Of a DNA stretch of 64,000 bases, positions 1 to 10,755 are shown piece by piece. The notes under the pieces were generated by a model. It saw only the letters and a program-made list of their open reading frames with translations. It had not been told where the DNA came from and searched no databases. Made by a program: the position numbers and the translations under genes. The stretch covers positions 62,001 to 126,000 of the forward strand of contig MCGT01000033.1 of NCBI GenBank assembly GCA_002104935.1. The letters run 5' to 3'. The DNA is from Hesseltinella vesiculosa. Its lineage: Eukaryota; Mucoromycota; Mucoromycetes; Mucorales; Cunninghamellaceae. The first letter of the stretch is position 1; every line of letters starts with the position of its first letter.

Positions 1-2
1 AA

Positions 3-206
3 TCCACTACTTTGGAAGATGACCCCGTCTTGCTGCAATCGCTTCCTGGTGCACGTCGTGTCGACTATGTCCTGCAACCCGACCCTGTCTTTGGCGGCAT
101 GATCTCCAACTCCTACATTCTTGGCTTACAGGCCCACTTTTCTTACTGGAACAACAAGGATATGCTCTGGCACATTGTTCAACAATTGGACGACGGTTTT
201 GCCTAA
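3..206 (+). CDS. DDHD-domain phospholipase A1, C-terminal end (partial)
   Basis: Only the last 67 codons are inside the window; the gene is cut by the left edge, so no start is visible. The residues RRVDYVLQ, then an Asn-x-Tyr stretch and SHF/AHFSYW followed by an aliphatic end match the C-terminal part of the DDHD domain of intracellular phosphatidic-acid-preferring phospholipases A1 (DDHD1/2 family). In that family this region contributes metal-binding residues and the end of the lipase domain. The protein is expected on ER/Golgi membranes. It ends at a TAA and converges with the zinc-cluster gene on the other strand. Family call from a short fragment, so moderate confidence. Confidence 0.7.
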   Translation, partial: STTLEDDPVLLQSLPGARRVDYVLQPDPVFGGMISNSYILGLQAHFSYWNNKDMLWHIVQQLDDGFA

Positions 207-651
207 ACCTGCCCCTTTCTCTCACCTCCCTCCCTGTAATTTTAATCCCCCTTCTTCCTCCTTGCCTTGATCCTTGTTGTCTTTATTACTGTCCTTTCTT
301 GGACCTCCTCTTTATTTTCTCCCTTCTCCTAGCTCTTGACTTTTTTTAATGTGACACCTTTCTGTTGTTCTTGTGGCCATTCTTTTTTCCTTCAAACCCT
401 GGCAATTCCTTTGCATCATCGCTTTTCATTTTTTCATGAAATTAAATTAAAATTAGGCCTTTGGTCTGCCAACGAAAAAAAAAATATGGTTGGATCCATG
501 CAAATGTGTCTTCAAATTGCCTGCCAGCCTCCTATTTTCACATTGTCCATTTTTAAATAGTCACCCGTCAAGGGTTTGTATTCTTTTATTATATATTTTT
601 AGATGGCGAAAGATACAAAAATATTATGGACTTCCTATTTTTTTTTTTTTT
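207..651. other. Intergenic, convergent 3' ends
   Basis: T-rich spacer between two convergent genes. It holds long T and A runs (for example near 470-485 and 638-652) that fit 3' UTR and termination sequence. I see no coding potential. Confidence 0.6.
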
Positions 652-1753
652 TCAGGCTAACCTTTCCATGAAGAAATGGGAGCCGTCTTGAGAGGTTTCA
701 TAGGGAAAGGCTGACGTCGAGGCAAAAGAGGGCTCTTCCAGCGGGACAGCGGCGAAGTCGTCGATGGGATCGGACTTTTCGGCGAAATTTTGTGGGGTCG
801 TCCAAGGGTATTGCAGCAAGGCATCATGGGTGGGTGGCAGCTCCTGAGCCATGGTCATTGGTAGATAAACATCGTCTTGTGGATAGGATTGGTTGTACAT
901 AAAGGCAGTGTCGGGTGAATGCTGGCGATCCTGGGGGTACAGCGAGGTCGAAGACGACGAAGCCGACATGGCCCGAGCGGCACTGGGTAAGGGCGTGCGA
1001 GGAGGGTACATCATGAGGTCCACCATCGTTTCCGTGCCGATAGCCGAGGTCGGCACATGTGTTGATGGGAAAAAGGAGGCCTGGTCAAAATACGAGCCAT
1101 GACCTGGATCTACCAACATCTGTGGGACTGGGGTGGCTGCGGTAGCTGTTGCGTTGGAGGTGTAAGCTTTGCCAGCTTTGTACATGGGCCGCCGAGTTTG
1201 TGGTTGTTTCTTGTCCCCACTAGCCTGGCGCTGTTTCTTTGCTTCCTTGGCTTGATTGCGCTTGGACCGAGCGATCTGCTGCTCACCTCGCAGGCGTAGC
1301 TGAGCAAGGATGGTTCGAGATTCCTGGACATCCTGCTCGGATTGATGGAGACTAGACCTCAGCCGATCCTGTTCTTTCTGGAGAGGGCTATCCGAGGCAT
1401 TCGTTTCACGGGAAGGTTTGGATGGAAGGGTGGAGAGGGTGGAGAAGAGCCGGCTCTTGTAATCGTTCATGTCGGTTTCAATCTGTCGGATCTGATGCTC
1501 CAGGACAGACAGGTTTTCGATATAAGGGTCTACATGGTGAGGCTGTGTATTACGAGATCGTCGTGAACTTGGATAAGAACAGTGAGCATTTGTACTTTGA
1601 CATCTTAGACAGCTTGGCTGGCCTGTGTCACATCGCACCTACAATAAGCAAAAAACCACAGCGTTATTCTTTTTATTCAGTTATATGTTAGAGTCGTTTT
1701 ACTTTTTTACGATGGCACCGGTGGCAAGCAATAGGTGCTCTTGGTCGTTTCAT
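652..1753 (-). CDS. Zn2Cys6 (zinc cluster) transcription factor
   Basis: Two exons, complement(join(652..1638,1703..1753)), 345 residues. The 64 bp intron splits the DNA-binding domain: exon 1 ends after ACHRCHRKK and exon 2 starts VRCDTGQPSC. Joined, the cysteines give CX2CX6CX6CX2CX6C, the exact fungal binuclear zinc cluster spacing, at about residues 10-38. A basic linker and a coiled-coil-like dimerisation stretch follow (about 50-140), then a basic KEAKKQR-type segment and a low-complexity Ser/Pro/Tyr-rich C-terminus that could be an activation region. No fungal_trans middle homology region is apparent, so it is a short zinc-cluster protein. Target genes cannot be told from sequence. Confidence 0.88.
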
Positions 1754-2382
1754 AGAGAAGAAAAATAATCCAGCAACTGAAATAGATAAAAAGTATAAAA
1801 GAAGGGAAAAGGCACGGCCCGCCTCTTTTTTTTTTTTTTTCAAGGTGAGAAATTAAATCAGCCGCCTTCCCCTCATTCTCCTTTTTTTTCTTGAAACAAG
1901 AAATAAGCTTTGCAACGTTGAAAATTTCGAAAATCCGGATAGTCCATACTGAAATGGTCTGTATGGCAAGATTGGCCCTTCGTTACCAAAAAACAAGGGA
2001 CAAGCTATCCCATCATTCTCGATGTGCCCGACTTTTTTGTTTTTTCCGTCTCTTTCCTTTGAATACCTATTTTCAAGATAACTCGAACCCTTGCCAACCC
2101 ACCTATCATCCACCAAAAATAAAAAAGTCTTTTTCAAGCACATTTCTAAGAATGGAGCTTCTTGCAGCCTGTTTTTTTTGCATCAAAAATTCATGCCTTC
2201 TTTTTTACGCCCAAAGTCTGTAAAGCAAGGCAATGTCAGACAAAGGCATCGTAGAAATACTGTGAGGTATCGTGTTATTAAAGAGTGTTGGTGTTGAGAT
2301 CTGGAGCGAGGAGAGAGAGAGAGAGAGAGAAAGAAAAAGGGGGGATATCAAAAAAAGGGATAGGAGTCGGTCTGACGTTTCT
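1754..2382. other. Intergenic
   Basis: Upstream of the zinc-cluster gene and downstream of the Rab gene. It contains poly-T tracts and a purine-rich GA stretch around 2310-2340. Short open frames here show no recognisable domain. Confidence 0.5.
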
Positions 2383-3384
2383 CTAACAAGCGCAGCCGTT
2401 GTTGTTTCTTGTCGACACCACATTCGAGGAGCCTTGTGTTAAATCCACTCGATCGTGGTCATTGCGGCCACTGCTGCGCTTGTTACTTCCGGGTGGGCGG
2501 ATTGGCGCCAATTGCTCCAAAGGCACGTTGCGAGCTAAAGGTTTTGAATAAACATGAATCTTCCTCGTCATCGCTCATTTGCCAGGTTCCACCGCTCTTA
2601 CCAATTTCAGTGAACACGGCTTCGACGTTGATGTTCGCCTTGGCACTGGTTTCAAAGAACAATAGTGCACACTCAGCTGCGTAACGCGCAGCATCCTCGG
2701 TCTGGGTTTGACGTTCGGCCGTGTCGTTGTCATTCTCTTGCTGCCCATTGCACAGATCCACTTTATTGCCCACCAGGGCAATCACAATGTTAGCCGGTGC
2801 TTGGCGTTGAAGCTCACGCACCCACATCTTGGCTCGGCCAAAGGTGTCCTACAGAAAAAGTTATAAATAAATAGGTTTGTTGATACCCAAAGAAGTGGGT
2901 TATTTACTTCCTTGGTGACATCATACATCACAATAGCAGCCTGCGCTCCTCGATAATACATGGGTGCCAATGAATGGAATCGTTCTTGGCCTGCGGTATC
3001 CCACACATTGAATTTGATCTGGCGATCGCCGGAGTCCACAGTCTTGGTCAGAAATCCAGCTAAATAAATAAAAAAAACAGTAAGATGCTTGCACGAGGCC
3101 CTTCCATGGAAGATACCTATACCTCCGACTGTTGGTTCTCGTTTATCCACAAATGTGTTGTTGATGAACTGATGGAGAAACGATGTCTTTCCAACAGCCG
3201 ATTCACCTATGGCCCACGTCAACGCAAAAACACAAACAAAAAAAGAAAGATGCCGTGAGTTTTACTGAAGAGCACGCCGTTTTTTTTTTTTTTTTTTTTT
3301 GTGTCAAGTCAAATGCAAGACTTTACCGAGAATCACCAGCTTCAACTGCGACTGTACAACGTCACTGTCTTGATTGTTGACCAT
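2383..3384 (-). CDS. Rab5/Ypt5/Vps21-type small GTPase
   Basis: Five exons, complement(join(2383..2534,2602..2848,2908..3059,3123..3206,3327..3384)), 230 residues. All GTPase motifs are visible: P-loop GESAVGKT (residues 20-27), switch I with TVGAGFLTK, switch [27 protein letters not shown] and ETSAK. The stretch around [19 protein letters not shown] and [20 protein letters not shown] is diagnostic of Rab5, the early-endosome fusion GTPase (yeast Vps21, fission yeast Ypt5). Splicing out the 67 bp last intron replaces a premature frame end and restores a C-terminus ending GCAC, a double-cysteine prenylation site. Introns are 59-120 bp. It shares its upstream region with the PEBP gene on the other strand. 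Confidence 0.95.
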
Positions 3385-4137
3385 GATGCAAAAAAAAAAA
3401 AGTTTCTTTGAAAAAGAAAAGCAGGGAGTTCTTTTTTCACAGGCGTTTTTATTGCTTCCTGCATCCCGCCAATCAGGAAGCTGGAAGCAAGCCTACAAAA
3501 AGGGAGGGTGTGACACTGCTGGGTGTTCTCCAGCATAGGATGAACATCACCATCGGTATAGGTTGGGCAAATGTATGATTGTCAACAAATAAATAATAAA
3601 GGCGAGTGAGAGGATGACCAATGTTTTCAGCATGAAATACCTGTTGGGTATCAGCAAAATTCGGCGCGATATGTCGGAGACTGAATGTGGACGATGCAAC
3701 GAGCAAATCATGAAACCACGAATGGCATGATATTGGTTTTCACTTTGGCATAGGGTCTCGCTCCCATGATGAACAGAATACAGTGCTTCCAACAAGTAAG
3801 TTGCAGCCAATTGAAATTGATGACACTGGAAATTTGAAATGAACGTCGCAGGCTAATTAAAATCAATTTCACATTCGTTCGTTCCTTCCTTGCCCTCTTG
3901 CTGGTGGTTTTTTTTTTTTTGCACAGCTTAGTATCTTTGTTGTGAGGGGGTTGCTTATTGTTTATCACGGGCCTGAAGGAGTAAAGAAAAACATACCGAG
4001 GGCACTTTCAGCAGCCATGGGAAAGGCTCTAACGCAGCGCTTTAGGCGGGAGGGAAAAACTGGCGACGGAGCTTTTTCTCGCTCTCTCGTTCTTCTTCTC
4101 GTTTCCTTTCCATAATTTTCTGCCTCTTTTTACTGCG
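3385..4137. promoter_or_regulatory. Divergent promoter region, Rab5 / PEBP
   Basis: 753 bp between two genes transcribed away from each other, so it should hold both promoters. It contains A/T runs and a CT-rich block at about 4075-4115 just before the PEBP start. No clear TATA box was identified. Short open frames here look like chance. Confidence 0.4.
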
Positions 4138-4898
4138 ATGCTTGTGATGATGGATACGGCCATGAGCCATGCATTGCAGACCTCAGGCGTGATCCCTGAT
4201 GGTAACGTTCACCTGGCTCATTCCTGGCACGCGGTCTCTCAAGTTTTTTTTTTTTTTTTTTTTTTTGCTAGTGGTGAGTCCTCAATTCAAGAACCAAGGC
4301 ATTTTGACAGTCAATTATGGTGAAGAACAAGTGGCGATTGGTAATCATCTTTCAGTCGAACAAACAGCCGAGGCGCCCAAGGTGATGTACGTGTCGGGTG
4401 AAGAGTCTACGCATGATTATTACACCCTCATGCTGGTGAGTTTCCCCTCTCCGCTTTTATTACTATTATTATTATTATTTTTGAAATGGTACTCATCCTT
4501 TCTTTTGGACATGGAGGTGGATCCTGATGCGCCGAGCCGAGCCGATCCTAAAAATGGGCCCTGGCGGCATTGGGTGGTGACCAATATCCCAGGTAAAAAA
4601 AAAAAAAAATAAACAATAGCTATTGTTGACTCCACCATGTTTCTATGAAGAGGGTCAACCTGACCAAGTGAATGCATCAGCAAATCAATTGACAACCTAC
4701 ATCGGTCCGAGTCCACCCGCCGGTAGTGGTGACCATCGATACGTGTTTTTATGGTACAAACAATTACAAGGCATACAAACATTTGCACCGCTCTCACAAA
4801 GTGTACATGATCGCCGCTCCTTTAATTATTCGCGCTACGCCCAAGAGCAACAGTTAGAGCTCTTGGCTGTCAATTTTTTTTTTGCCTGCAAAGAATAA
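4138..4898 (+). CDS. PEBP family protein (phosphatidylethanolamine-binding / Tfs1-like)
   Basis: Four exons, join(4138..4201,4272..4435,4517..4592,4651..4898), 183 residues. After splicing, exon 2 joins exon 3 as YYTLML-VDPDAPSR, the PEBP signature, followed by GPWRHWVVTNIPG and TYIGPSPPAGSGDHRYVFLWYKQ, which form the conserved anion-binding pocket. PEBPs bind phospholipid head groups and act as protease or kinase inhibitors; yeast Tfs1 inhibits carboxypeptidase Y and the Ras GAP Ira2. There is no signal peptide, so a cytosolic protein is expected. The C-terminus, after QLELLAVNFFF, is short but typical. The exact role in this fungus is not deducible. Confidence 0.92.
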
Positions 4899-5884
4899 AT
4901 CGTTTTAAGTTTTCTCGGGTAGCACAAAAAAAGTGAGCAAGAAGGAAAGGATTCCGATCAAGGACATTTTGATTGGCGGCAAATTTGCTGCTGATAGCAG
5001 CAAATAAATGCGTCTTTTCAACTATCATCTCATTGCCATGGGCGCATGGCGTGATAAGATTATCTCTTTTGATGACCCCACCCTTGTACGAATAAGCGAT
5101 AAAAAAAAAAGAAAGGAAAGCGTTGTGATGTGTTTGCCACCTCGGTTTTCTTTCCTTTTACATTTTTTTTTGAAACAGACTCAATGTCCCCAAGGGTGTT
5201 TTATGATAAGGATGTCCAGTAGTGAAAGGTAAACAAGAAGAACCTGTTGAGCATGCCTAGTTGCATGTGAAAAAAAAAATCAATGAGAAAAGCAAGATGA
5301 TAAGGGGAAAAAAGGAGCATGAGGGAATTCCGCGGGTTGGCATGGCAACAAAATGAAAAGAGATTCTGCTTAAAGCATAAAGCTTATCCTTCAAAACAAG
5401 GGAGGCAGATCTAATGAAAAAAAAAATCTTATCATCCAAGGGACTCTTTGTTAAAATGGGAGAAACGGGCAGTCGCGGGTTATTTTTAGAGTGGGTTGAT
5501 TGGACGTTCTTGATTCCTTGTTATCAACGGCCAATGGCATGGTCTACTGATTAGGCACAAGAGTCAAAAGGTGCCTTTTTTATAACTGGCCCTTTTTTTT
5601 TGTCTCTCTTTCTTTTTTTATTTTTCCTGGTTTTTATTCCTTTTCACTTTTCTTCCATTGAAACCAAAAAGTCATTTTTTGATCTTGATTTCATTTTTGG
5701 TTGGTAATAAAGCTGGATGATCCTTCGTTCATCGGCTAACCTTTTTTATAACATAGAACCTTTCTTTCGAATCTCCTCATCAGCAACTTCACCAGTTCCA
5801 TTGAACGGCGTCGAAAAGAAAAACCGGTCCTTTTATTTTTGACATTAACAAACAAACAAAAAACCAACAAAAAAACCCGCTCGT
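4899..5884. other. Intergenic, possibly with decayed coding sequence
   Basis: Nearly 1 kb between the PEBP and GATA genes. Short frames such as 4934-5004 (+) read as plausible protein but end quickly at stops and match no family I recognise. The last 350 bp before the GATA start is pyrimidine-rich, fitting a promoter/5' UTR. Confidence 0.35.
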
Positions 5885-7201
5885 ATGACTGTCAAGTCGC
5901 CCTTTTACAACAAGCCTTCGACATCAACCAGTGTGGACTCGTGCCACAAGATGCCGTCCATGATGGCCCCCATTGAGGATTCCAGTCACCCCCCTGCTGA
6001 TAACCGCAAGGTTGTTCAAGCCCAGCCTAGCGCTGGCGTCGATCAATGTGTCTCGCAGCCTTCCAACAAGACATTGGCTTCTCCTTGTCTTGACCCGAGT
6101 AGCTCCTGTGCTACGACATCGGAAAATGGAAGCAACTGCCAGATCTCTTGCTCGAACTGTGGTACTACCTCCACTCCTCTTTGGCGGCGTTCCCCTCAAG
6201 GTTCCACTATCTGTAACGCTTGTGGCCTCTACCTCAAGGCTCGTAACACCACCCGTCCTTATTGGCTGAAACGCAAAGCGAACAAGCGTCCTTTGGTGTA
6301 TGTGTCCCCTGTTGCCCTGGCCCCTGCTCCCATCGCCTCGGCCAAGCTACCGATCCAACCCACCCCTCCTGCTTTGCAACACAACACCACGCCAGCTCCT
6401 TGTCTCCCTTTGTCTCCCAAGCCAGTCGATGCTAGCCATGGTGATGATGCCGAGCAAACGGTTTGTTTCAACTGCCAAACCACCACCACGCCTCTCTGGC
6501 GCCGCGATGCCGAGGGCCACACCATCTGCAACGCCTGTGGCCTCTACTACAAGCTGCACAATGTCCACCGTCCCATCACCATGAAGCGTTCCATCATCAA
6601 ACGTCGCAAGCGAGTCGCGGTTCCCGCTACCATGAACACCCACCACCCAGCCCCTCCGTCGCCTCCCCTAGCTGGGGTCAAGCGTCCGTCGCCTGTCGAT
6701 CTTGCGCCTTCCGCCAAGCGTGACCAAACGTCTTTGTCATCCAAATCGCCTTCCCCTGAACCTGTCGAACCCGAGGCGTTTTACCGTCAGCTGCCATCCC
6801 CGCCTTTGCAGCCCATCAAGAACAAGCTGGCGGATTTGCTCAACCCCGAGGCAAAGCAACAGCCTCAACATCGCTTGCCTTCGATGACTCTACCCGGCCT
6901 ACCATCACCGCCCTTGGTTCCAGAGGATGCCATGACCCCTCTTTTTAGTGAGTCGTCGGCGTCCAATTCCACGGTGGCCGCGGCGGCTTTTGCCACTGTG
7001 TCAGCTTTGCTCAATCCCAAAGCCAACCCTCAGCATACGCATCAAATGCTTCAAGCCCATCGTCATGAACTCCAACGTGAAGTTTCTCATTTGACCACCA
7101 TGCTCAGTCGTACAACTGCCATGTTGGAAAATCTGGACCAAGTCATGGCAGCCACTCATGAAGATCCCAAAAAGGACAATGCAGTCCCTTCCTCGGCCTG
7201 A
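5885..7201 (+). CDS. Two-finger GATA transcription factor, SreA/Fep1/Urbs1-like
   Basis: Single exon, 438 residues. Two GATA-type zinc fingers, each CX2CX17CX2C: finger 1 uses Cys89, 92, 110 and 113 and is followed by GLYLKARNTTRP; finger 2 uses Cys194, 197, 215 and 218 and is followed by GLYYKLH and MKRSIIKRRKR. Both finger types match the fungal siderophore/iron-uptake repressors (Aspergillus SreA, Ustilago Urbs1, fission yeast Fep1), in which two fingers bind GATA sites at iron genes. Those repressors carry a conserved four-cysteine iron-sensing patch between the fingers; here the linker (about residues 131-193) has only one cysteine. A Pro/Ser-rich region and a C-terminal leucine-rich coiled-coil-like stretch (about 390-425) follow. 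It could be an iron regulator that senses differently, or a repurposed paralogue. Confidence 0.85.
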   Translation: MTVKSPFYNKPSTSTSVDSCHKMPSMMAPIEDSSHPPADNRKVVQAQPSAGVDQCVSQPSNKTLASPCLDPSSSCATTSENGSNCQISCSNCGTTSTPLWRRSPQGSTICNACGLYLKARNTTRPYWLKRKANKRPLVYVSPVALAPAPIASAKLPIQPTPPALQHNTTPAPCLPLSPKPVDASHGDDAEQTVCFNCQTTTTPLWRRDAEGHTICNACGLYYKLHNVHRPITMKRSIIKRRKRVAVPATMNTHHPAPPSPPLAGVKRPSPVDLAPSAKRDQTSLSSKSPSPEPVEPEAFYRQLPSPPLQPIKNKLADLLNPEAKQQPQHRLPSMTLPGLPSPPLVPEDAMTPLFSESSASNSTVAAAAFATVSALLNPKANPQHTHQMLQAHRHELQREVSHLTTMLSRTTAMLENLDQVMAATHEDPKKDNAVPSSA

Positions 7202-7946
7202 GTTTATTTTTTGATTAGCGCTCAGACTAAAAAAAGCCAAGAAGCCCAGTTCTTTTTTCTCTCATTTGTGTCTCTTTTGTGATCTCATCTTTTTCTTTTT
7301 ATTCGGGTTGATTTTTTCGCCATTTTTTTCTTCCATTGGGCATACCTAAAAGTAGCCGTGTGAATTTTTTTATTTTTTGGAGAGTGAAAGAAAAAATGAG
7401 GAGCGGTGAAAAAGAAAGATCGATGGCAGAAAAAAAAAGTCGATGTTTTTTTTGAAGATAACGAGGTCATGAGGCTATTTATTTTAAACCGTTTTGTAGT
7501 TTGGGGGAGGGGGTTGATTGTCAAATGGGGGAGCAAACGATTGGAATTAATGCTGACACAGGTGAAAACCAGAAAGGAGGTCCCTCGGAACCCTACTTTT
7601 TTTCGCCTTGTTTTGACGCACAGTGGATACTCACGGTTCTAGCCAATCAGAGCACATATCTGTAATATTCCATTACCGTCTTCGGGTGGATGACAAACTC
7701 AAATTGAACAACAGCTTCTAACCATTTTTAGGTTTTTGGGCTCTGGCTAATCGGTTCAAGAAAAAAAAATGGAGCAAAAGTGGGGCAAGAGGAACCCAGC
7801 TTAAATGTGCGGGGGGTGGGACCCATATAAAAGCCCATTTTCCTTTCTTTGTTCTTGCCTTTTTTTTTTTTTTTTTTACTTTCTTCCCTTTCCCATTTCT
7901 TTGCTATACCCCTCTCTTTCTTGTTTAAATTAAAACACAATACATC
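7202..7946. promoter_or_regulatory. Spacer with promoter of the bHLH gene
   Basis: Downstream of the GATA gene and upstream of the bHLH gene. The first half is A/T-rich 3' sequence. The second half contains a good TATA box (7826-7832) and a long T tract (about 7859-7878) before the start codon. No open frame here looks real. Confidence 0.5.
7826..7832 (+). promoter_or_regulatory. TATA box of the bHLH gene
   Basis: TATAAAA lies 115-121 bp upstream of the bHLH start codon, a usual distance for a fungal TATA box. The position is seen in sequence; its use is inferred. Confidence 0.55.
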
Positions 7947-8945
7947 ATGGAACCATTAATAGAATACGATGAAACCTATGATCCCACGCATAAATCGTCT
8001 AGTATCACAAGTATTGATAGTATACCATCCCTTTGCAGTACTTCTACCATTGCTGATCAAGATGAGGAACTAGAAGAGCCTTCGCTGATTGATGGTAAAC
8101 AAAAGAAAAAAATCACCGTGTTACAAATAACCCGCAAAATGACTCACGCCACATCTTTTTTTTTTTTGCCAATCAGAATGGGTCAACATGGTGCCTTTGG
8201 ATCCTAAGCTTTCAGGTCCATTGAAAATTGCTTTTAATCAAACCAGTTCAGAGCCTGCAAAGGTAAAAAAGAAAGGAATCATGCAATGGGAAATTGGAAA
8301 ACTCAATATTTTTTTTTTAAACAGTCGACACCACATGACCCCTTGCAAGAGTCAGCCCCGACCCTGGACAAAACCAGTTGTCTTTCCAAAGATGAACGTC
8401 GTGCCAACCACATTGCCTCTGAACAAAAACGGCGCCAAAACATCAAGAATGGCTTCCAACAGTTGACCGAGCTCATCCCTAGCCTGAAAAGCATGCCCCA
8501 CAGCAAATCCACCATTCTCTTCAAAGCCTCAGAATACATCCGTCACAATGAAAAACGTAACAAAGCCCTACGAGAACGCCTAAGACAATTGCAACACCGC
8601 CTTGCTCTCACCTCCATGGCTTATGATCGTGTGTCCCCTTCTACTTACGCTTCCACTCAAAAACGCATTCGTATCTTGCAGCAGCAATTGGCTGAACAGC
8701 AACGTCTGCTGCTCATGCATAACATCCTCCCTCCCGCCATGCAAGCTCCTCCCAACCCATCTGGCTCTTTCATGCCCTCTAACACCTACATGTCCTCACC
8801 TATGCCCCAGCCTCAACCACATCATCCTGGTATCACCATGCCTTCCTCCCCAACTTTCCAATCCACCCCCTGTTTACATATACCAGCCGACGTTGACGAT
8901 GAGCCCTACGTTGCCAATCCCACATTTCTTCATTTCCATGCTTAA
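7947..8945 (+). CDS. bHLH (leucine zipper-like) transcription factor
   Basis: Three exons, join(7947..8094,8177..8262,8325..8945), 284 residues. The third exon opens with the bHLH domain: basic region DERRANHIASEQKRRQNIK, helix 1 GFQQLTELIPSLK, a loop, and helix 2 KSTILFKASEYIRH. Helix 2 runs into a basic heptad-repeat helix (NKALRERLRQLQHRL) that could act as a zipper. The basic region with its His-Glu-Arg equivalents (H/E/R of class B factors) suggests E-box binding, as in Max/Mlx or yeast Ino4. The N-terminus is acidic and Ser/Thr-rich; the C-terminus is Pro/Met-rich. It probably dimerises with another bHLH protein. Target pathway unknown. Confidence 0.88.
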
Positions 8946-9432
8946 CTTATGATATTTATCCTCTATTTTTTTTCTGTACATGCCCTTTTTTTTTTTTTTG
9001 TTTTTTTTTTTGTTTCTTTGCCTTGCCAATAAAAACGAAAAAAGTCATTGCCAACGAACCAAAAAGAAAAAATATCCCCGAAGCTGGACCTCCTTCTGCC
9101 CTGTTGCCATGCTCTGAAATGTCACCCCCTCTTCTAACCAACCACCGTTTTTCGCTTTCATTCGAATAGTGTGGCCACTGACGTTCCTCCCTAGGGAAAC
9201 CCCGTTTGTTAGTTTTGACTCAAAAACCAAGCGGAGGAGCGCCTTCATTCAATTTCAGACCCGACGACCCTGGCCATTTCTTGCCTTGATTCCTCATTTT
9301 TTTTTATTTTTTTTATTTATTTGACCTTCATACCTGTTTAATTGATTCCTGCTTTTTATCAGCATATAATATATAAAAAAAGAAAAAGTAGACCGTTTCT
9401 CACTTCCAACAACCTCATCTCTACTGTCGGCC
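8946..9432. other. Spacer between bHLH and MMM1 genes
   Basis: Mostly T-rich, with runs at 8966-9014 and 9297-9320 fitting the 3' end of the bHLH gene. The MMM1 promoter lies at its right end. No coding signal seen. Confidence 0.5.
9372..9378 (+). promoter_or_regulatory. TATA box of MMM1
   Basis: TATAAAA 61 bp before the MMM1 start codon, preceded by a TATAATA-like run. Suitable distance and orientation for the core promoter. Confidence 0.5.
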
Positions 9433-10755
9433 ATGGACATCGAATCAGATATCAAAGAGTTGTTGCAATTGTACACCAGCACTGATCATTCATCCTGTCA
9501 ATATGTACGTGTCTTGTCCTTTGTCGAAGGGTTTGTGCTCGGCCAGATTTCTGTCCTGATTATCGTTGCCTTTGCTTTGCGTTATTTATTCATGGAAGAT
9601 GTCAAACGGGTCAAAAAGGTATTCTTCGCCCTCTTTTGGTCTCTCTCCATTACCGACGCCCATGGCCAATCACTACCTCTCTTTAGTATGTATTCATTTA
9701 TCTTTTTTTTTTATATTGTACTTAGCGTTATCTACCCTCAAGACGAGCCACCACCCCATCCATGCGCACCAATCCTGTTGCGGCCAACACCCCACCAGCA
9801 TCCATCATCACCTCCAAAACGTATTACGACCTGATCCACCATCCACCCGAGAGCACCGACTGGCTCAATGTCCTCTGTGCCCAAGCTATCTATCAATATC
9901 GCGACGATGCCCAAATCAACGATCGTCTCATGCTGGCCATCAATGACATGCTCAACGGAGGTCTACGCCCTGGGTTTGTGGTCAGCCGAACATAAAGTGA
10001 CGCTCATTGACGCATACTGACTTTCCATCCCATGTAGGGTCCTATTGTGGTGACCGAGTTGAATTTGGGCGAAGCCTTCCCTATATTGAACAATGCAAGA
10101 ATCCGACCCTCGGACGAGTTGGGATCCATGGTAAGTAGCAAAAATGAGTGTAGAGGATGTCATCGTATGGACGTGTGCATAACCCTTTTTTTTTAATGTC
10201 GCTGCAGCACGCAGAAATCGACTTTGAGTACAATGACCAAGTCACTTTGGGGATCGAAACGCGAGTTATTTTGAATTGGCCACGAGTGGCCATTGCTGCC
10301 TTGCCCGTGTCTTTGGTCTTGTCTGTCGTGCGCTTCTCAGGCACTGTAAGCTTATCATGGTGACAATACCCAGAGTGAGACCCACTGACATCCACCCCCC
10401 CCCATTTCTAAAGCTGACCATCGAACTGATCGACCCTCCAAGAACATCAACGAAGCCTGACAAGCCTTTGGAGCGCTACATTGCCATTTCATCCCATCCA
10501 GACTTTGTCCTCGATTTGCAGGTCCAATCCTTGATCGGCTCCAAGACCAAGCTGGAAGATATCCCCAAACTCACGGATCTCATTCAAACCAAACTGCGTG
10601 ACATTTACATCGATAAGCTTGTCTATCCCACTTTTGTCAAGGTCAAAGTTCCTACGATGTTCCAGGACCGCACCAAGGAAGAGGATCCCAAGCCCCAAGA
10701 GCAAGACCTCGCTCCTCCCACCCCCACTACAACTGAAAAAGATCAAACTTCATGA
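9433..10755 (+). CDS. MMM1: Mmm1, ER subunit of the ERMES tether
   Basis: Five exons, join(9433..9618,9726..9980,10038..10130,10208..10345,10414..10755), 337 residues. The N-terminus has one membrane segment (about residues 33-55, FVLGQISVLIIVAFALRYLF), as in Mmm1 where it anchors the protein in the ER. The rest is an SMP lipid-transfer domain: DWLNVLCAQAIYQYRDD, PIVVTELNLGEAFPILNNARIRP, AEIDFEYNDQVTLGIETRVILNWPR, LPVSLVLSVVRFSGT and LVQSLIGSKTKLEDIPKL-type segments match Mmm1. With Mdm10, Mdm12 and Mdm34 it joins ER to mitochondria and moves phospholipids. The donor of intron 2 is ambiguous: 9981 keeps one residue that aligns with the family, 9978 would drop it. TATA box 61 bp upstream. Confidence 0.95.

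Noticed and set aside
2483..2827. Rab5 C-terminus without prenylation cysteines
   Set aside because: Unspliced reading ends in GANPPTRK; the GTAAGA...TTTAG intron restores a GCAC end and a family-like helix.
5008..5439. Small genes between PEBP and GATA
   Set aside because: Frames are short, A-rich and without splice-consistent extension or known domains.
9619..9725. Additional exon inside MMM1 intron 1
   Set aside because: Retaining 9619-9686 puts the next exon in the wrong frame; skipping the whole 107 bp keeps the conserved frame.
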